Part shown: positions 1-9,377 of the stretch, piece by piece
Layout: the number at the start of each line of letters is the position of its first letter
How positions within the stretch are numbered: the stretch's first letter is position 1
DNA from: Leptospiraceae bacterium
GTDB taxonomy: Bacteria > Spirochaetota > Leptospiria > Leptospirales > Leptospiraceae
Assembly: GCA_016708435.1 (NCBI GenBank)
Contig: JADJFV010000003.1
Coordinates: forward strand, 1 to 27,500
Direction: 5' to 3'
DNA length: 27,500 bases
Translations under genes and position numbers: made by a program
Notes under the pieces: generated by a model
The model's database searches: none
What the model was told of the DNA's origin: nothing
What the model saw: the letters and a program-made list of their open reading frames with translations, nothing else

Positions 1-2
1 TT

Positions 3-32
3 CCAAAAGTATTAGAATATGCTAAAGTGTAA
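3..32 (+). other. possible 3' tail of a truncated upstream gene
   Basis: An open frame enters from the window edge, reads PKVLEYAKV and stops at TAA (30-32). It is too short to identify. It may be the end of a gene that the neighbouring IS66 remnant abuts, or chance. Confidence 0.2.
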
Positions 33-101
33 GGATAGAAAATAAAAAACAAAAGATGAACACGTTTATTGATTGTGCAATTAGCGGGCGTGGCGGGCGC
101 T

Positions 102-238
102 TTCGAGTATTGCAGACAGAATGGAATACGTTACCAAACCCTTTATGAATTGGCAACAGAGGACAAGTGGAAAGAAGTATGGACTGGAATCCAATTCAAA
201 TACAAGAAGAGGAAGGGAAATTGGAAACTATTTTGAAT
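102..238 (+). pseudogene. tnpA: IS66 tnpA-like remnant
   Basis: The frame from 102 reads FEYCRQNGIRYQTLYELA and continues to a TGA at about 236-238. The CRQNGIRYQT-LYE pattern matches the helix-turn-helix segment of IS66 TnpA, the accessory protein of unknown exact role. No clean start codon is in frame: the preceding 40 bases read LAGVAGA in the same frame. It lies directly upstream of the tnpB remnant, as expected in IS66. Confidence 0.5.
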
Positions 239-287
239 TACGGATTTTAGAGAATTGGAAATTCGAAATCAGTTTGAGGATACGATT

Positions 288-545
288 ATGATATTAAACA
301 AATCCTTTCAATTTAAAAAATCTTCTTTATCCTTTCAGTATATAGATATGAGAAACCCTAAAATGGGCTCACTGGTCTTGTGCAAAACGGAATGAATCTT
401 GATCCATTCGGAGAAGAGTCTATTCGTTTTCTGTGGTCAAACCACAGAGGTTAATTAAAATAATCTACTGGGATGGAAATGGTTTTGTATGTGGATGAAG
501 GAGCCTGAGAGAAAGGCAACTTTCCATTTAACCTCATTAAAATAT
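288..545 (+). pseudogene. tnpB: IS66 tnpB-like remnant
   Basis: Fragments in different frames read QYIDMRNPKNGLTGLVQNGM, then NLDPFGEESIRFLWSNHRG, then IYWDGNGFV. These are the TnpB hallmarks: the DxR...GxxGL segment, the (L)DPF...FxF segment, and the LyWDGnGF segment. At least two frameshifts separate them (near 362 and 450-460). TnpB is an IS66 accessory protein required for transposition in some family members. This copy is non-functional as read. Confidence 0.65.
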
Positions 546-647
546 ATAAATATTATGAAGAAAGAGTTAATCTGGTTACTTTCCGGTATTGACACAAGGA
601 AAACACAGTGTTGAACCTATAATTTTTCTAATTCAAAATAAAAATGT

Positions 648-2330
648 GTGGCCAATTCAGGCAGAATGCAAATTAAAAATTGCAGAATCTGCCTGGAAAA
701 TCTTCCCCCGCTGATATTGAATTTTTACAACAATACATTCGTTCTCTGGCAAACAAGCATAATGCAGCTTGAGGAGACAAATGCAAATCTAGTTAAAGAA
801 AATACTTCTCTCACACAGGATAAAACAATCATTAACAAAAAGAGAATGAGATTAAGCAAAATAAGATTCTTAAAGTTAGAGTTACAAATATTTAACTTTG
901 GAGAAAAATCTTGGAAGAAATTCAGAGAAAATTGATCCGAGTGAATTGTGGCTTGGGTTTCTATTTAATGGCGTTAAGAAAAAGGAATCAATGATGAAGA
1001 AAAATCTTTGATGGTCATAGTGAAACGATTCATGTAAAATCATTTCAAAGAAAGAAAGTGGGCAGAAAGCCACCACCTGAACACCTTCCTGAAAGAAGAA
1101 ATCATTCATGATATTCCTGAGTCAGAAAAATTTGTAACTGTGGTCATGAGCTGGAAGAATCGGAGAGGAAAGTTTTCTGATAAACTTGGATACACATTCC
1201 TGCAAAAATTTATATTGAAAGACATATTCGTTTTAAATATGCCTCAAAACATTGCGAAGGTGATGAAGAAATGAAGTGGGTAAAATCGTAGTAACCGCAG
1301 AAATGCCTCCGCAGATTTTACCTAAGAGCCATTTAACTCCTGAATTACTCACATACATTTTAATCAGTAAATTCCTTGACCATATTCCTTTTACAGAATG
1401 GAAAGTATATTTCTTCTTTGACATAAGTTGAGATACAACAAGAGCTACCCTCTGCAATTGGACGATAGGAGTTTACGAGCGGTATCAACATTTATTTTCC
1501 TTTACAAAAATATACCTCTTGAGCGGAAGGCTTTTGGGAATTGATGAGACTCGTTTACAAGTTCATAAAGAAGAAGGTCGAAGTGATACCACAGTTCATA
1601 TGTACAATTCGTGGTGAACTTTTGAACGACCCTTTATATGTATCGTGACCTCGAAGTGTGGAATTTCTGAAGAGATATTTGAAAGGGTATAATGGAATTA
1701 TCCAGACAGATGGATTCAGGTTACGATGCATTTCCGGGATAATGAATATATACTCCATGCAGGTTGTAGGCTGCATGCAAGAAGAGTTTGAGAAAATCTG
1801 GAAGGCAAATAAAATCCAATTGCTAGAAATATTCTCAATCAAATTGAAAGCTTTACAAAGTAGAAGAGGAAATGAGAACTTTAGGCCTATTTCAAAAGGA
1901 GATGTTTTCTGAAATTGTTCGAATCAGACAAGAGAAAGCCAAACCGATATTAGACGCTCTCTACCTTCACCTACAAGACCTCACTACAAAACCAGAAGGG
2001 ACTCTGATCTTGGAAAAGCAAGACGATATTCAATCGGTCAATGGGACAAACTCGTATTATATTTATCTCATGGCGAAGTTTACACACACACCACCTTACA
2101 CATCTTGCGAGAATCTAAGTCGAGTCGTCGTCCCTTGTTCTAGGAAGAAAAAATTGGCTCTTTTCTGGTTCACCTGTTGGTGCTTTTGCAAGTGCATTCA
2201 GGTATTCGCTTCTTCAAACTGCTAAGGCTAATGGTAAAGATACTTATAAATTCTTCTACAATTTTTAAAAAGGATTACCGTTTTGCCAAACACCACAAGA
2301 TTGCGAAAAACTTTTAATGATTCAATAGGG
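648..2330 (+). pseudogene. tnpC: IS66 tnpC transposase remnant
   Basis: Reading across frames gives the full order of an IS66 DDE transposase. First comes an N-terminal coiled-coil region (LEETNANLVKENTSLTQDK, about 760-830). A zinc-finger-like segment follows (ICNCGHELERIGEE, about 1125-1170), then the PAKIYIERHIRFKYASKHCE segment. The catalytic-core start is LGIDETRLQVHKEEGR (about 1536-1580), followed by FLKRYLKGYNGIIQTDGF (about 1660-1720), an HAGCRLHARR-type segment (about 1750-1780) and a C-terminal IS66 domain to about 2330. There are many frameshifts plus apparent in-frame stops, so it is broken. The first catalytic Asp (IDET) is preserved. Confidence 0.75.
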
Positions 2331-2368
2331 TGGGGTTAATTTAGCGGAAAAGCAGGAGTATGATTTAC

Positions 2369-2383
2369 AGTATCTTTGATAGT
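2369..2383 (+). repeat. dispersed repeat, copy 1
   Basis: The 15-mer AGTATCTTTGATAGT occurs here and again at 21164-21178, where it forms one arm of a hairpin. It is followed here by more GATAC/GTATC half-sites (GAGATACAGGGTATC, about 2402-2416). Two distant copies in intergenic DNA suggest a family of small dispersed repeats. Confidence 0.45.
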
Positions 2384-2446
2384 GTCATTCATAGTAAAAA
2401 TGAGATACAGGGTATCTATTGCCTGTGGTAAAGAGATTTTTCTTAG

Positions 2447-2475
2447 ACAGGATTAACAAGATTTACAGGATGAAT
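2447..2475 (+). repeat. ACAGGATTAACA...TTTACAGGAT-type dispersed repeat
   Basis: Two imperfect copies of an ACAGGATTAACAAGATT / TTTACAGGATGAAT motif lie in tandem. Near-identical words recur in intergenic DNA of many bacterial genomes, including leptospires (recalled knowledge, not searched). The rest of the 2346-2634 gap holds no gene that I can support. Confidence 0.35.
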
Positions 2476-2634
2476 ATTTGATAGACTACTCTTACCTGAT
2501 TCTAGTCTTTTACTGAGAATTTTGTAGGATTAAGCTATTGGGTAACGAAAATTCTGAATAGTTTTTATTTGTCTCCAATATTATCAGATTTTTTACTTTA
2601 AAAATTTAGAATAGTTTTAAAAACATCTTAGAAT

Positions 2635-5600
2635 ATGGAAATATTTTATTTTGCTGGGATCGATGTTGGTTCTACGACTGTTAAGATTGCTTTGGTTCAT
2701 CCTGAGAAGCAGGATTCTCTTGTTCATTTTAAGTATATGCGGCACAATTCGGAGCAATCCAAGACTGTCCTGACATTACTAAAAGAAGCACACCAACTGT
2801 ATCCAGAAGACGAATTTAGGTTGGCAATTTGCGGAAGTGGTGGTTTTGATATAGCAAAGCTTTTACAATCTTTTTTTATTCAGGAAGTGGTGGCTAATAG
2901 CATTATCATCAAAAGATTATATCCAGAGACAAAATCTGCAATTGAACTCGGTGGACAAGATGCAAAATTGATTTTTTTTAAGAAGGATGAATACACTGAT
3001 AGCAACCTAGTGCACGATATGCGAATGAATGGAAGTTGTGCCGGTGGAACAGGTGCTTTTATCGACCAGATGGCAGAGCTTTTAAAAATTTCTACAGAGG
3101 ATTTTAATGAGTATGCGCTTAAGGGAAATCGGGTTTATGATATTTCGGGAAGATGTGGAGTCTTTGCTAAGACAGATGTGCAACCATTACTAAACCAGGG
3201 AATTTCTAAAAACGATATTGCCTTATCTGTATTTCACGCCATTGCAAAGCAGACCATAGGCGGTTTAGCACAGGGAATCAAAATTGAAGGACCTGTAATA
3301 TTTGAAGGAGGTCCACACATTCAATCCGAGGCTAATAGAGGTTTCCAAGAAAGACTTAATCTAGCAAGTGATGAAATTATTATCCCCAGCATCCAGAAGT
3401 AATTGTAGCCTTTGGTGCTGCTCTTTCTGTTCAAGATATGTTTGGAGAAAAGGATAATCTCTATAAGCCTACAAATCTAGAAGCATTAGAAAATCGAGTA
3501 TTCGATCATAAAAAGAATTTCGCAAGACTGAACTCTAATTATTTTAAAGATAAAACAGAAAGAGAAGAATTCAATAGACGTTATAAAATTCCTGATTTTA
3601 AATCTTACTTGGATACCTACTCACCGAATGGTCGCAAGGTAATTGAGGTTTACATCGGAATAGACGCTGGCTCTACAACGAGTAAATTTGTTCTTATAGA
3701 TAAGGATGGAAAATTACTCGATAAGTTTTAAAAACAATGAAGGAGATCCAATTCAAGTAATTAAAGGTGGACTTCTAGAGATTTATAATTCCTACTTAGA
3801 AAAAATATTCTATTAAAAGTAATCGGGGCAGGCTCTACCGGTTACGGGGAAATGCTAATTCATAAAGCGTTTAACACTGATTATCACACAGTAGAAACGG
3901 TTGCACACACAAGAGCGGCTGTAATGAATTGCCCCGATGTTAGTTTTATTTTAGATATTGGTGGACAGGATATGAAGGCAATCTTTGTTCACAATGGGAT
4001 TCCAACAAATTTTGTATTGAATGAAGCCTGTAGTGCGGGATGTGGGTCTTTTTTAGATACCTATTCTTCTACTTTAAAAATTCCCATTTCACAAGTTGCA
4101 GAGCTAGCGTTTAATTCAATTATCCGTCTGTGCTTGGCTCTAGATGCACTGTATTTATGAATTCCTCTATCATCACAGAACAAAAAAATGGTAAGTCTGT
4201 AGAAGATATATTTGCCGGACTATGTAAATCAATTATAGAAAACGCACTGACAAAAGTATTACGTATATCTAATATAGATTTATTGGGAAATAAATTGTAG
4301 TTCAGGTGGAACCTTTAAAAATGATGCAATCCTGAGAGCCTTTCAGTTATTGACTGAAAAAGAGGTCATTCGTCCCGATCATCCGGGTGAAATGGGAGCG
4401 ATTGGTATTGCCATTCTAACAAAAGAAAAGATTGAGAAGGATATACAGGCAAATGGAAGTTATTCTCCGACTTTTTATTTCATGGGAAGATTTGGAAAAA
4501 TTTGAGTATATTAAGAAACCTTCTGTGGTTTGTAAATTTTGCTCTAATTCATGCAATCGCTCCGTTGTGGAATTTTCCAATCATAGTTATTATGTAACTG
4601 GAAACAGATGTGAGAAAGGAGAAATTCTTGAAGACCCAAAAAATCCAGAAGTAAAAGAAAAGATTAAAGCAATAAACACAAAACAAAATCGAAACCGGAT
4701 ATGCTAAGCTTTAGAGAAAAACTTTTGGTATCTGAGTTTCCTATTTCCATTGTGGATACGCCAAAGAATCAAACGATCGGAATTCCAAAGACCTTGAGTT
4801 TTACAATAGTTTGCCGTTCTGGAAGCATTTTTCTTATCCCTCGGATACAAGGTAGAATTATCGAGTGCTACTTCTTATAAATTGTTTGAGACTGGGCTTG
4901 GCTCTGTTTCCTCGGATACGATATGTCTTCCTGCAAAAGTAGTCCATGGACATATTTTAGATCTCATAGAAAAAAAAGTAGATCGGATATTTAATCCTCT
5001 TTTGCAAAAGATTATTAAGCAAAATAAAAATTCACAGAATTCCTGGATGTGTCCTGTGATTCAAGGTTATGCAGAGATTGTAAGAATCAACGATAACCCA
5101 AAACAGTTTGGGATAGAATATGATACTCCTGCGTTTCAATTTGAATCTATAAAATCTAGAAACGCTCAGATTGCACTCTATGCAAAAGAAAAGTTGGGAA
5201 TCAAAGAAAAAATTGTCTTAAAGGCAATTGAGCAAGCGGATAATGCCAATAATCTGTTCAAATCAAAATTAATAGAAGAATCAAAACGAATTTTGAATTC
5301 TCTCAAAGGCACTGATCGGTTTGCAGTGTTAATCGCCGGTAGACCCTATCATTACGATAATTTTATCAATCACGAACTAGCAGTTCATTTTACAAAAATG
5401 GATATTCCAGTTATCACGTTAGACGGAATACCTGAAATCAATGATATTACTTTTCATGATTTGAGAGTGGATACAAATAATGAATTTCATACCCAGCTTT
5501 ACAGTGCGGCTATTTTTACAAATGACCAACCCAATTTAGAACTTGTGCAAATTGTAAGTTTTGGTTGTGGGCATGATGCAATCATAAGTGACGAATTAGA

Positions 5601-5760
5601 TAGAGTTCTAAAAGAGTATTCAGGAAAAAGTCCACTTGTCTTAAAACTAGATGAGGGTGAAAACAAAGGACCAATCAATATCAGGGTCAAATCATTCATT
5701 GAATCCATTAAAAATAAACGTGCAAAAGAAATGTTAGCAACTACAAGGAGGAATAATTAG
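2635..5760 (+). pseudogene. CoA-substrate-specific enzyme activase: tandem BadF/BadG/HgdC ATPase domains + DUF2229-like domain, frameshifted
   Basis: Joined across frameshifts this is about 1,040 residues. Domain 1 (about 1-265) has the ATPase phosphate loop GIDVGSTTVK (residues 8-17), then NGSCAGGTGAF and SGRCGVFAKTDVQ; these supply the two cysteines that in HgdC bridge a 4Fe-4S cluster between subunits. Domain 2 repeats the pattern: GIDAGSTTSK, NEACSAGCGSF, GSRCTVFMNS. A cysteine-rich linker (CKFCSNSCNR...RCEKGE) and a DUF2229-like domain follow (ETGLGSVSSDTICLPAK, AGRPYHYDNFINHELA). Such proteins hydrolyse ATP to push an electron into 2-hydroxyacyl-CoA dehydratases; the substrate here is unknown. 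Frame breaks lie near 3384-3387, 3726-3729, 3800-3805, 4118, 4292, 4305, 4472-4476, 4685, 4799 and 4828, nearly all one base lost from a homopolymer. The residues between breaks look unusually well preserved for a dead gene. Confidence 0.75.
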
Positions 5761-5792
5761 ATTAACCGTTCCGGTTTCTAATGTATTAATTT

Positions 5793-7074
5793 ATGGCAGA
5801 AAATAAAGAAAAACAAAGAGCAATTTTCACAAGAAAGACAGTAAAAAAGAACAGTTTTAATGCCAAATATGTTTCCCGAGTTTTCTCAGATCATGAAAGT
5901 AGCCATTGAACGAAATGGATACAAGGCAGGAATATTTCCATTTGCCAATGAGGAAGCTGTTGAATTAGGGAAGAGATATGTGCATAACGATATTTGTTTT
6001 CCTGCTCAATTAAATGTAGGAGAAGGTCTTACATGGATTAAAAAATGGAAATTATAAAAGAGATGAAATTGCAATTGCACTCGGAAAAAGATGCAATGCC
6101 TGTAGAGCCTTACAGTATTTTACCCTTGTTCGAAAAAGTTTGGATGAGAGTGGATATTCTGATATTCCTATAGTGACTAACGGTTCTGATATCTACGAAA
6201 CACATCCCGGATTTAGACTTGGTTTTTATTGGGATATAATTGCCCTTCAAGGAATGCTTATCTGGGAATCTTTAAATGAGATGAGACAGAAAACTTTTGC
6301 CCTATGAGAAAAATCAAGGTGAGACTGAAAAGTATTCAAGCATTATATGGATAAAGGAATGGATGCTCTCATGACTAATTTTCGAAGAGCAAAAAAGTTT
6401 TAAAAGAAGCAGTCCCTGCATTTAATAAAATCGAAATTGATAGATCGAATCCAAAACCAAAAGTAGTAATCATTGGGGAGATACTGGTTAATTATAACTC
6501 TGTAGCGAATTACGGGCTAATCGAATATTTGCGAAAGAACGATATGGAAACAATTCTTCCACCCATTTCCGATTTCTTTTCGCAAGAGATGGTTAATTAT
6601 AAGTATGCGCACGAAAAAAAGTTTTCTGAGATTCCACTAAAAGATTGGGTAATGCAACAAATCATAGAAGGTGTTGTAAATTTTAATAGAAAGCCAATTG
6701 ATAAAATCATGAAATCGTTTCGCTTTTATGAATATAGACCTACTGTATATGAAATTAGCAAGAATGCGAGTGAGGTTTTGATATTTCTTTTTAATTCCGG
6801 AGAAGGCTGGCTCATGCCCGGTGAAATTATTGCTATGATTAAAAAAGGAATTAAATCCTTTATCATCGTTCAGCCCTTTGGTTGTCTTCCCAATCATATC
6901 TCAGGTCGAGGTTTAATCAAAGCAATTAAAGAAAAATACAACGATATTCAAATACTATCTCTAGACTATGACCCCGATATTAGCATTGGAAATATTGAAA
7001 ATAGGTTACAAATGCTAATCATGACCGCAAGAGAATTGGAGAAAAAAAATCTTCGTTCTAGCGGAAGAGTTTAA
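5793..7074 (+). pseudogene. COG3581-like partner of the CoA-enzyme activase, frameshifted
   Basis: Starting at ATG 5793 (MAENKEKQRAIFTRKTVKKN), the reading passes through several frames: LMPNMFPEFSQIMKVAIERNGYKAG, RYVHNDICFPAQLNVGEG, GKRCNACRALQYFTLVRKSL, and a long C-terminal piece from about 6410. The LMPNM...G-kYVhNDiCFPA...R-C-R order matches the predicted nucleotide-binding proteins that accompany or are fused to BadF-type activases. Frame breaks lie near 5850, 6046-6051, 6303, 6340 and 6400. It follows the activase gene with a 32-base gap, in keeping with one operon. The C-terminus is uncertain: another frame reads KKILVLAEEFKFGTRAHETEQ beyond 7050. It cannot yield an intact product as read. 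Confidence 0.6.
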
Positions 7075-7243
7075 GTTTGGTACCAGAGCACACGAAACAG
7101 AACAAAAAAAGAATTGTTAATGTTGAAAACTTTTAATACTCGGTAGATTCAAGAAAACACATCTTCAGTCAACCAGAACCAAACTCTCTTGGTTAAATAA
7201 AGAAAAAAAGATATGAGTCCGTCTTTATTCCATGAATGATTTT

Positions 7244-8563
7244 TTATGGCAAAGAGAAAACTTGGAGCCGATGAAGTCGTTTTTTACTTTGTTCTAATCT
7301 TTCCTGATTTAGGTTTCCCTTTTGGTCGGCAATGATAAGTGCATACAATACTTCATATATCTGCTCACCATCATAAGAAATAAGCAAAATATCTAAGCCT
7401 GCATTGATACCTGTGACGGCTGACGCACCGATTCCGCCTTTCGCATACATCATAGGACCCATGTTCATATCGTCTGTGGATAAAACAGTTGTGATTGGAA
7501 ATCTAGGACGTATGTATTCTTGAATTGCTTTTTCGGAAATGGAAATAGGTTTTTTACTATCTAAGCTAGTAACAGTAGAATGAGATAACATTATGAATGG
7601 GTATTCTACAGTATGCGCTATACGTAAAAACGGGATTAAATCAGATTTCTCTAACTCTACGAGTGTGCTAGTAAGACTCGCATTAAAAAAATGAGTGTCC
7701 TCCGATACACGACCTAGACCGGGAAAATGTTTAAGAGTAGGGATGATTTTATATTCTAAGAGTTTCTTACTGTAAAGTTCCGCAACAAAAGCGACTTTCT
7801 TTGGATCTTCTGAGATAGCACGATTGTAAATTCTACTATAAAAATCAAAAGCACTTGGTTCTTTGTCAAATTTTAAATCTACAATAGGGCTAAAGTTTAG
7901 ATTGACACCAATGTGCTTTAGCTCTTCTGCTTGTGCCCTTGCGTAAGTGTTAATCTTCTCTTCTAACTCTTTATCTGACATATTCGGATTAGCCGCTAGA
8001 ACTTCTCCTAACGAAGTTTGTAATTGCAAAGGAGGAGATAGTCTAGATACTTTTCCGCCTTCTTGATCTGTGGCTATGAAGGCATTTACATAGTTATTAT
8101 CTTTACGACTGATTTGAATTTTTGAAATCAGACCTTTTGCTTCCTCAATAGAAAGTCCTTTTACATTATGATGCGTAACGAAAAAACCAAATACGGGCAA
8201 TGTAAGTAATTCACTGAGTTCTTTTTCTCCGTGAAATCCTACCAGTATATGATTGGCAAAAGCGGCTAATAGCTTTTTGTCGTAATTGAGTATGAAATTC
8301 TTCTTGTATTGAAAAGATGCTTCTCTACTAAGAGAAATTCCCATCGAGCCAAGAACAAAGAGAAGAGATAATGTCTGCAAAGCTCCTTTCTTCTTACGAT
8401 GCATTGCAGCTAGAACAAACCAAACAACCCCAATCAGGTTAACACTAATTAGCCCTAAGTATCTAAATTTTAATAAGACGGGGTCTCGAAGTAATAGAGA
8501 AATTGAGAATAGGGTGAGGGATGCTGCAAATAAGAAGAGGCTTTTTAGAATGGAAGATTTCAT
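7244..8563 (-). CDS. glycoside hydrolase family 3 protein (beta-N-acetylhexosaminidase, NagZ-like), membrane-anchored
   Basis: 439 residues. The N-terminus has about three hydrophobic segments (about 5-25, 36-54, 62-78), so the enzyme is probably membrane-tethered; this extra part makes it longer than cytosolic NagZ proteins (about 340). The catalytic domain carries GH3 landmarks: ATDQEGGKVSRL (164-175), KHFPGLGRVSEDTH (278-291, the substrate-binding and His-containing loop) and STDDMNM (362-368, containing the nucleophile Asp as in the SDDLxM of NagZ). The expected role is release of terminal N-acetylglucosamine from peptidoglycan or similar glycans. The gene lies 72 bases downstream of sdhB on the same strand and could be co-transcribed. 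No strong ribosome binding site is visible before the ATG. Family confidence is high; exact substrate is inferred. Confidence 0.85.
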   Translation of the reverse strand: MKSSILKSLFLFAASLTLFSISLLLRDPVLLKFRYLGLISVNLIGVVWFVLAAMHRKKKGALQTLSLLFVLGSMGISLSREASFQYKKNFILNYDKKLLAAFANHILVGFHGEKELSELLTLPVFGFFVTHHNVKGLSIEEAKGLISKIQISRKDNNYVNAFIATDQEGGKVSRLSPPLQLQTSLGEVLAANPNMSDKELEEKINTYARAQAEELKHIGVNLNFSPIVDLKFDKEPSAFDFYSRIYNRAISEDPKKVAFVAELYSKKLLEYKIIPTLKHFPGLGRVSEDTHFFNASLTSTLVELEKSDLIPFLRIAHTVEYPFIMLSHSTVTSLDSKKPISISEKAIQEYIRPRFPITTVLSTDDMNMGPMMYAKGGIGASAVTGINAGLDILLISYDGEQIYEVLYALIIADQKGNLNQERLEQSKKRLHRLQVFSLP

Positions 8564-8635
8564 TTATAGGGGTAGAGACCTAAGGGACGCCCAAAAATTG
8601 CTGTGTCTCGGCGTAAAAAGGTTGGTCTAAAATGC

Positions 8636-9376
8636 CTAAGACATGATATACTCTCTATTGAGTCTAGCGATATTACTTACGCTAATTTCTTTTGGACATG
8701 CGGCTTCACACTCGTATTGATTGGTGCAATTTCCGAATCCTTCAGCGTCCATAGCGGCTAACATCTTTTTGACTCTATCCTTGCGCTCCACTTGACCTTG
8801 TGGGAGAAGGGCTAGTTGAGATACTTTGGCAGAAACAAAAAGCATTGCAGAAGCGTTCTTACAAGAAGCAACACAGGCTCCACATCCAATACAAGCAGCA
8901 GCATCCATCGCCAAATCAGCATCTACCTTTGGAATTGGTAGTGCATTTGCGTCAGGCGCTCCACCGGTGTTAATGGAAACGAATCCACCTGCTTGCATGA
9001 TTCTGTCAAAAGATCCTCTATCGACTATAAGGTCGCGAATCACAGGAAATGCTTTTGCTCTCCAAGGCTCAACTACGACAGAGTCTCCGTCTTTGAAATT
9101 ATGCATATGGAGTTGACAAGTAGTAGTTCCTTTTCTGTGTCCATGCGCAGCGCCATTTACCATCATAGAGCACATACCGCAAATTCCTTCGCGACAGTCG
9201 TGATCAAATGCGATAGGCTCTTCGCCTTTTTTCTCTAGACCTTCATTGACTACATCGAGCATTTCTAAGAAGGAAGCGTGAGTGTTAATGTCTTTCGCTT
9301 CGTAATCTACAAATTTGCCTTTATCCTCAGAATTTTTTTGTCTCCAGACTTTTAATTTAACGTTGATAGAACCCAT
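8636..9376 (-). CDS. sdhB: succinate dehydrogenase/fumarate reductase iron-sulfur subunit
   Basis: 246 residues, the usual length. It carries three Fe-S clusters that pass electrons from SdhA flavin to the quinone site. The 2Fe-2S ligands are C61, C66, C69 (CREGICGMC) and C87; the 4Fe-4S and 3Fe-4S ligands lie in CIGCGACVASC (162-172) and CTNQYECEAACP (217-228). A TTCQLHMHNF segment is typical of the Bacteroides-Wolinella-like (type B) enzymes. The ATG follows the sdhA stop by one base, and its AGGAG-type ribosome binding site (about 9388-9393) lies inside the end of sdhA, so translation of the two is coupled. The product sits on the cytoplasmic face of the inner membrane bound to SdhC. Confidence 0.97.
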   Translation of the reverse strand: MGSINVKLKVWRQKNSEDKGKFVDYEAKDINTHASFLEMLDVVNEGLEKKGEEPIAFDHDCREGICGMCSMMVNGAAHGHRKGTTTCQLHMHNFKDGDSVVVEPWRAKAFPVIRDLIVDRGSFDRIMQAGGFVSINTGGAPDANALPIPKVDADLAMDAAACIGCGACVASCKNASAMLFVSAKVSQLALLPQGQVERKDRVKKMLAAMDAEGFGNCTNQYECEAACPKEISVSNIARLNREYIMS

Positions 9377-9377
9377 A

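Larger units (their letters stand above)
60..2346 (+). mobile_element. degenerate IS66-family insertion sequence (tnpA-tnpB-tnpC remnants)
   Basis: Three consecutive remnants match the three-gene order of IS66 elements: a tnpA-like HTH segment, a tnpB-like segment and a long tnpC transposase. All are on the plus strand, and all are broken by frameshifts and stop codons. The right end is probably near 2325-2346, where a GGTGGGGTTAATTTAGCGG stretch resembles IS66 termini. I could not find a convincing matching left inverted repeat or a target duplication, so both limits are approximate. The element cannot make an intact transposase as read. Confidence 0.7.

Noticed and set aside
7150..7200. AACCA ... 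TGGTT hairpin after the COG3581-like gene as a terminator
   Set aside because: A stem of only five bases, with no T-run in the right place on either strand.
8826..9238. Plus-strand open frames opposite sdhB
   Set aside because: Antisense shadows of a well-supported conserved gene; no family resemblance or ribosome binding site.
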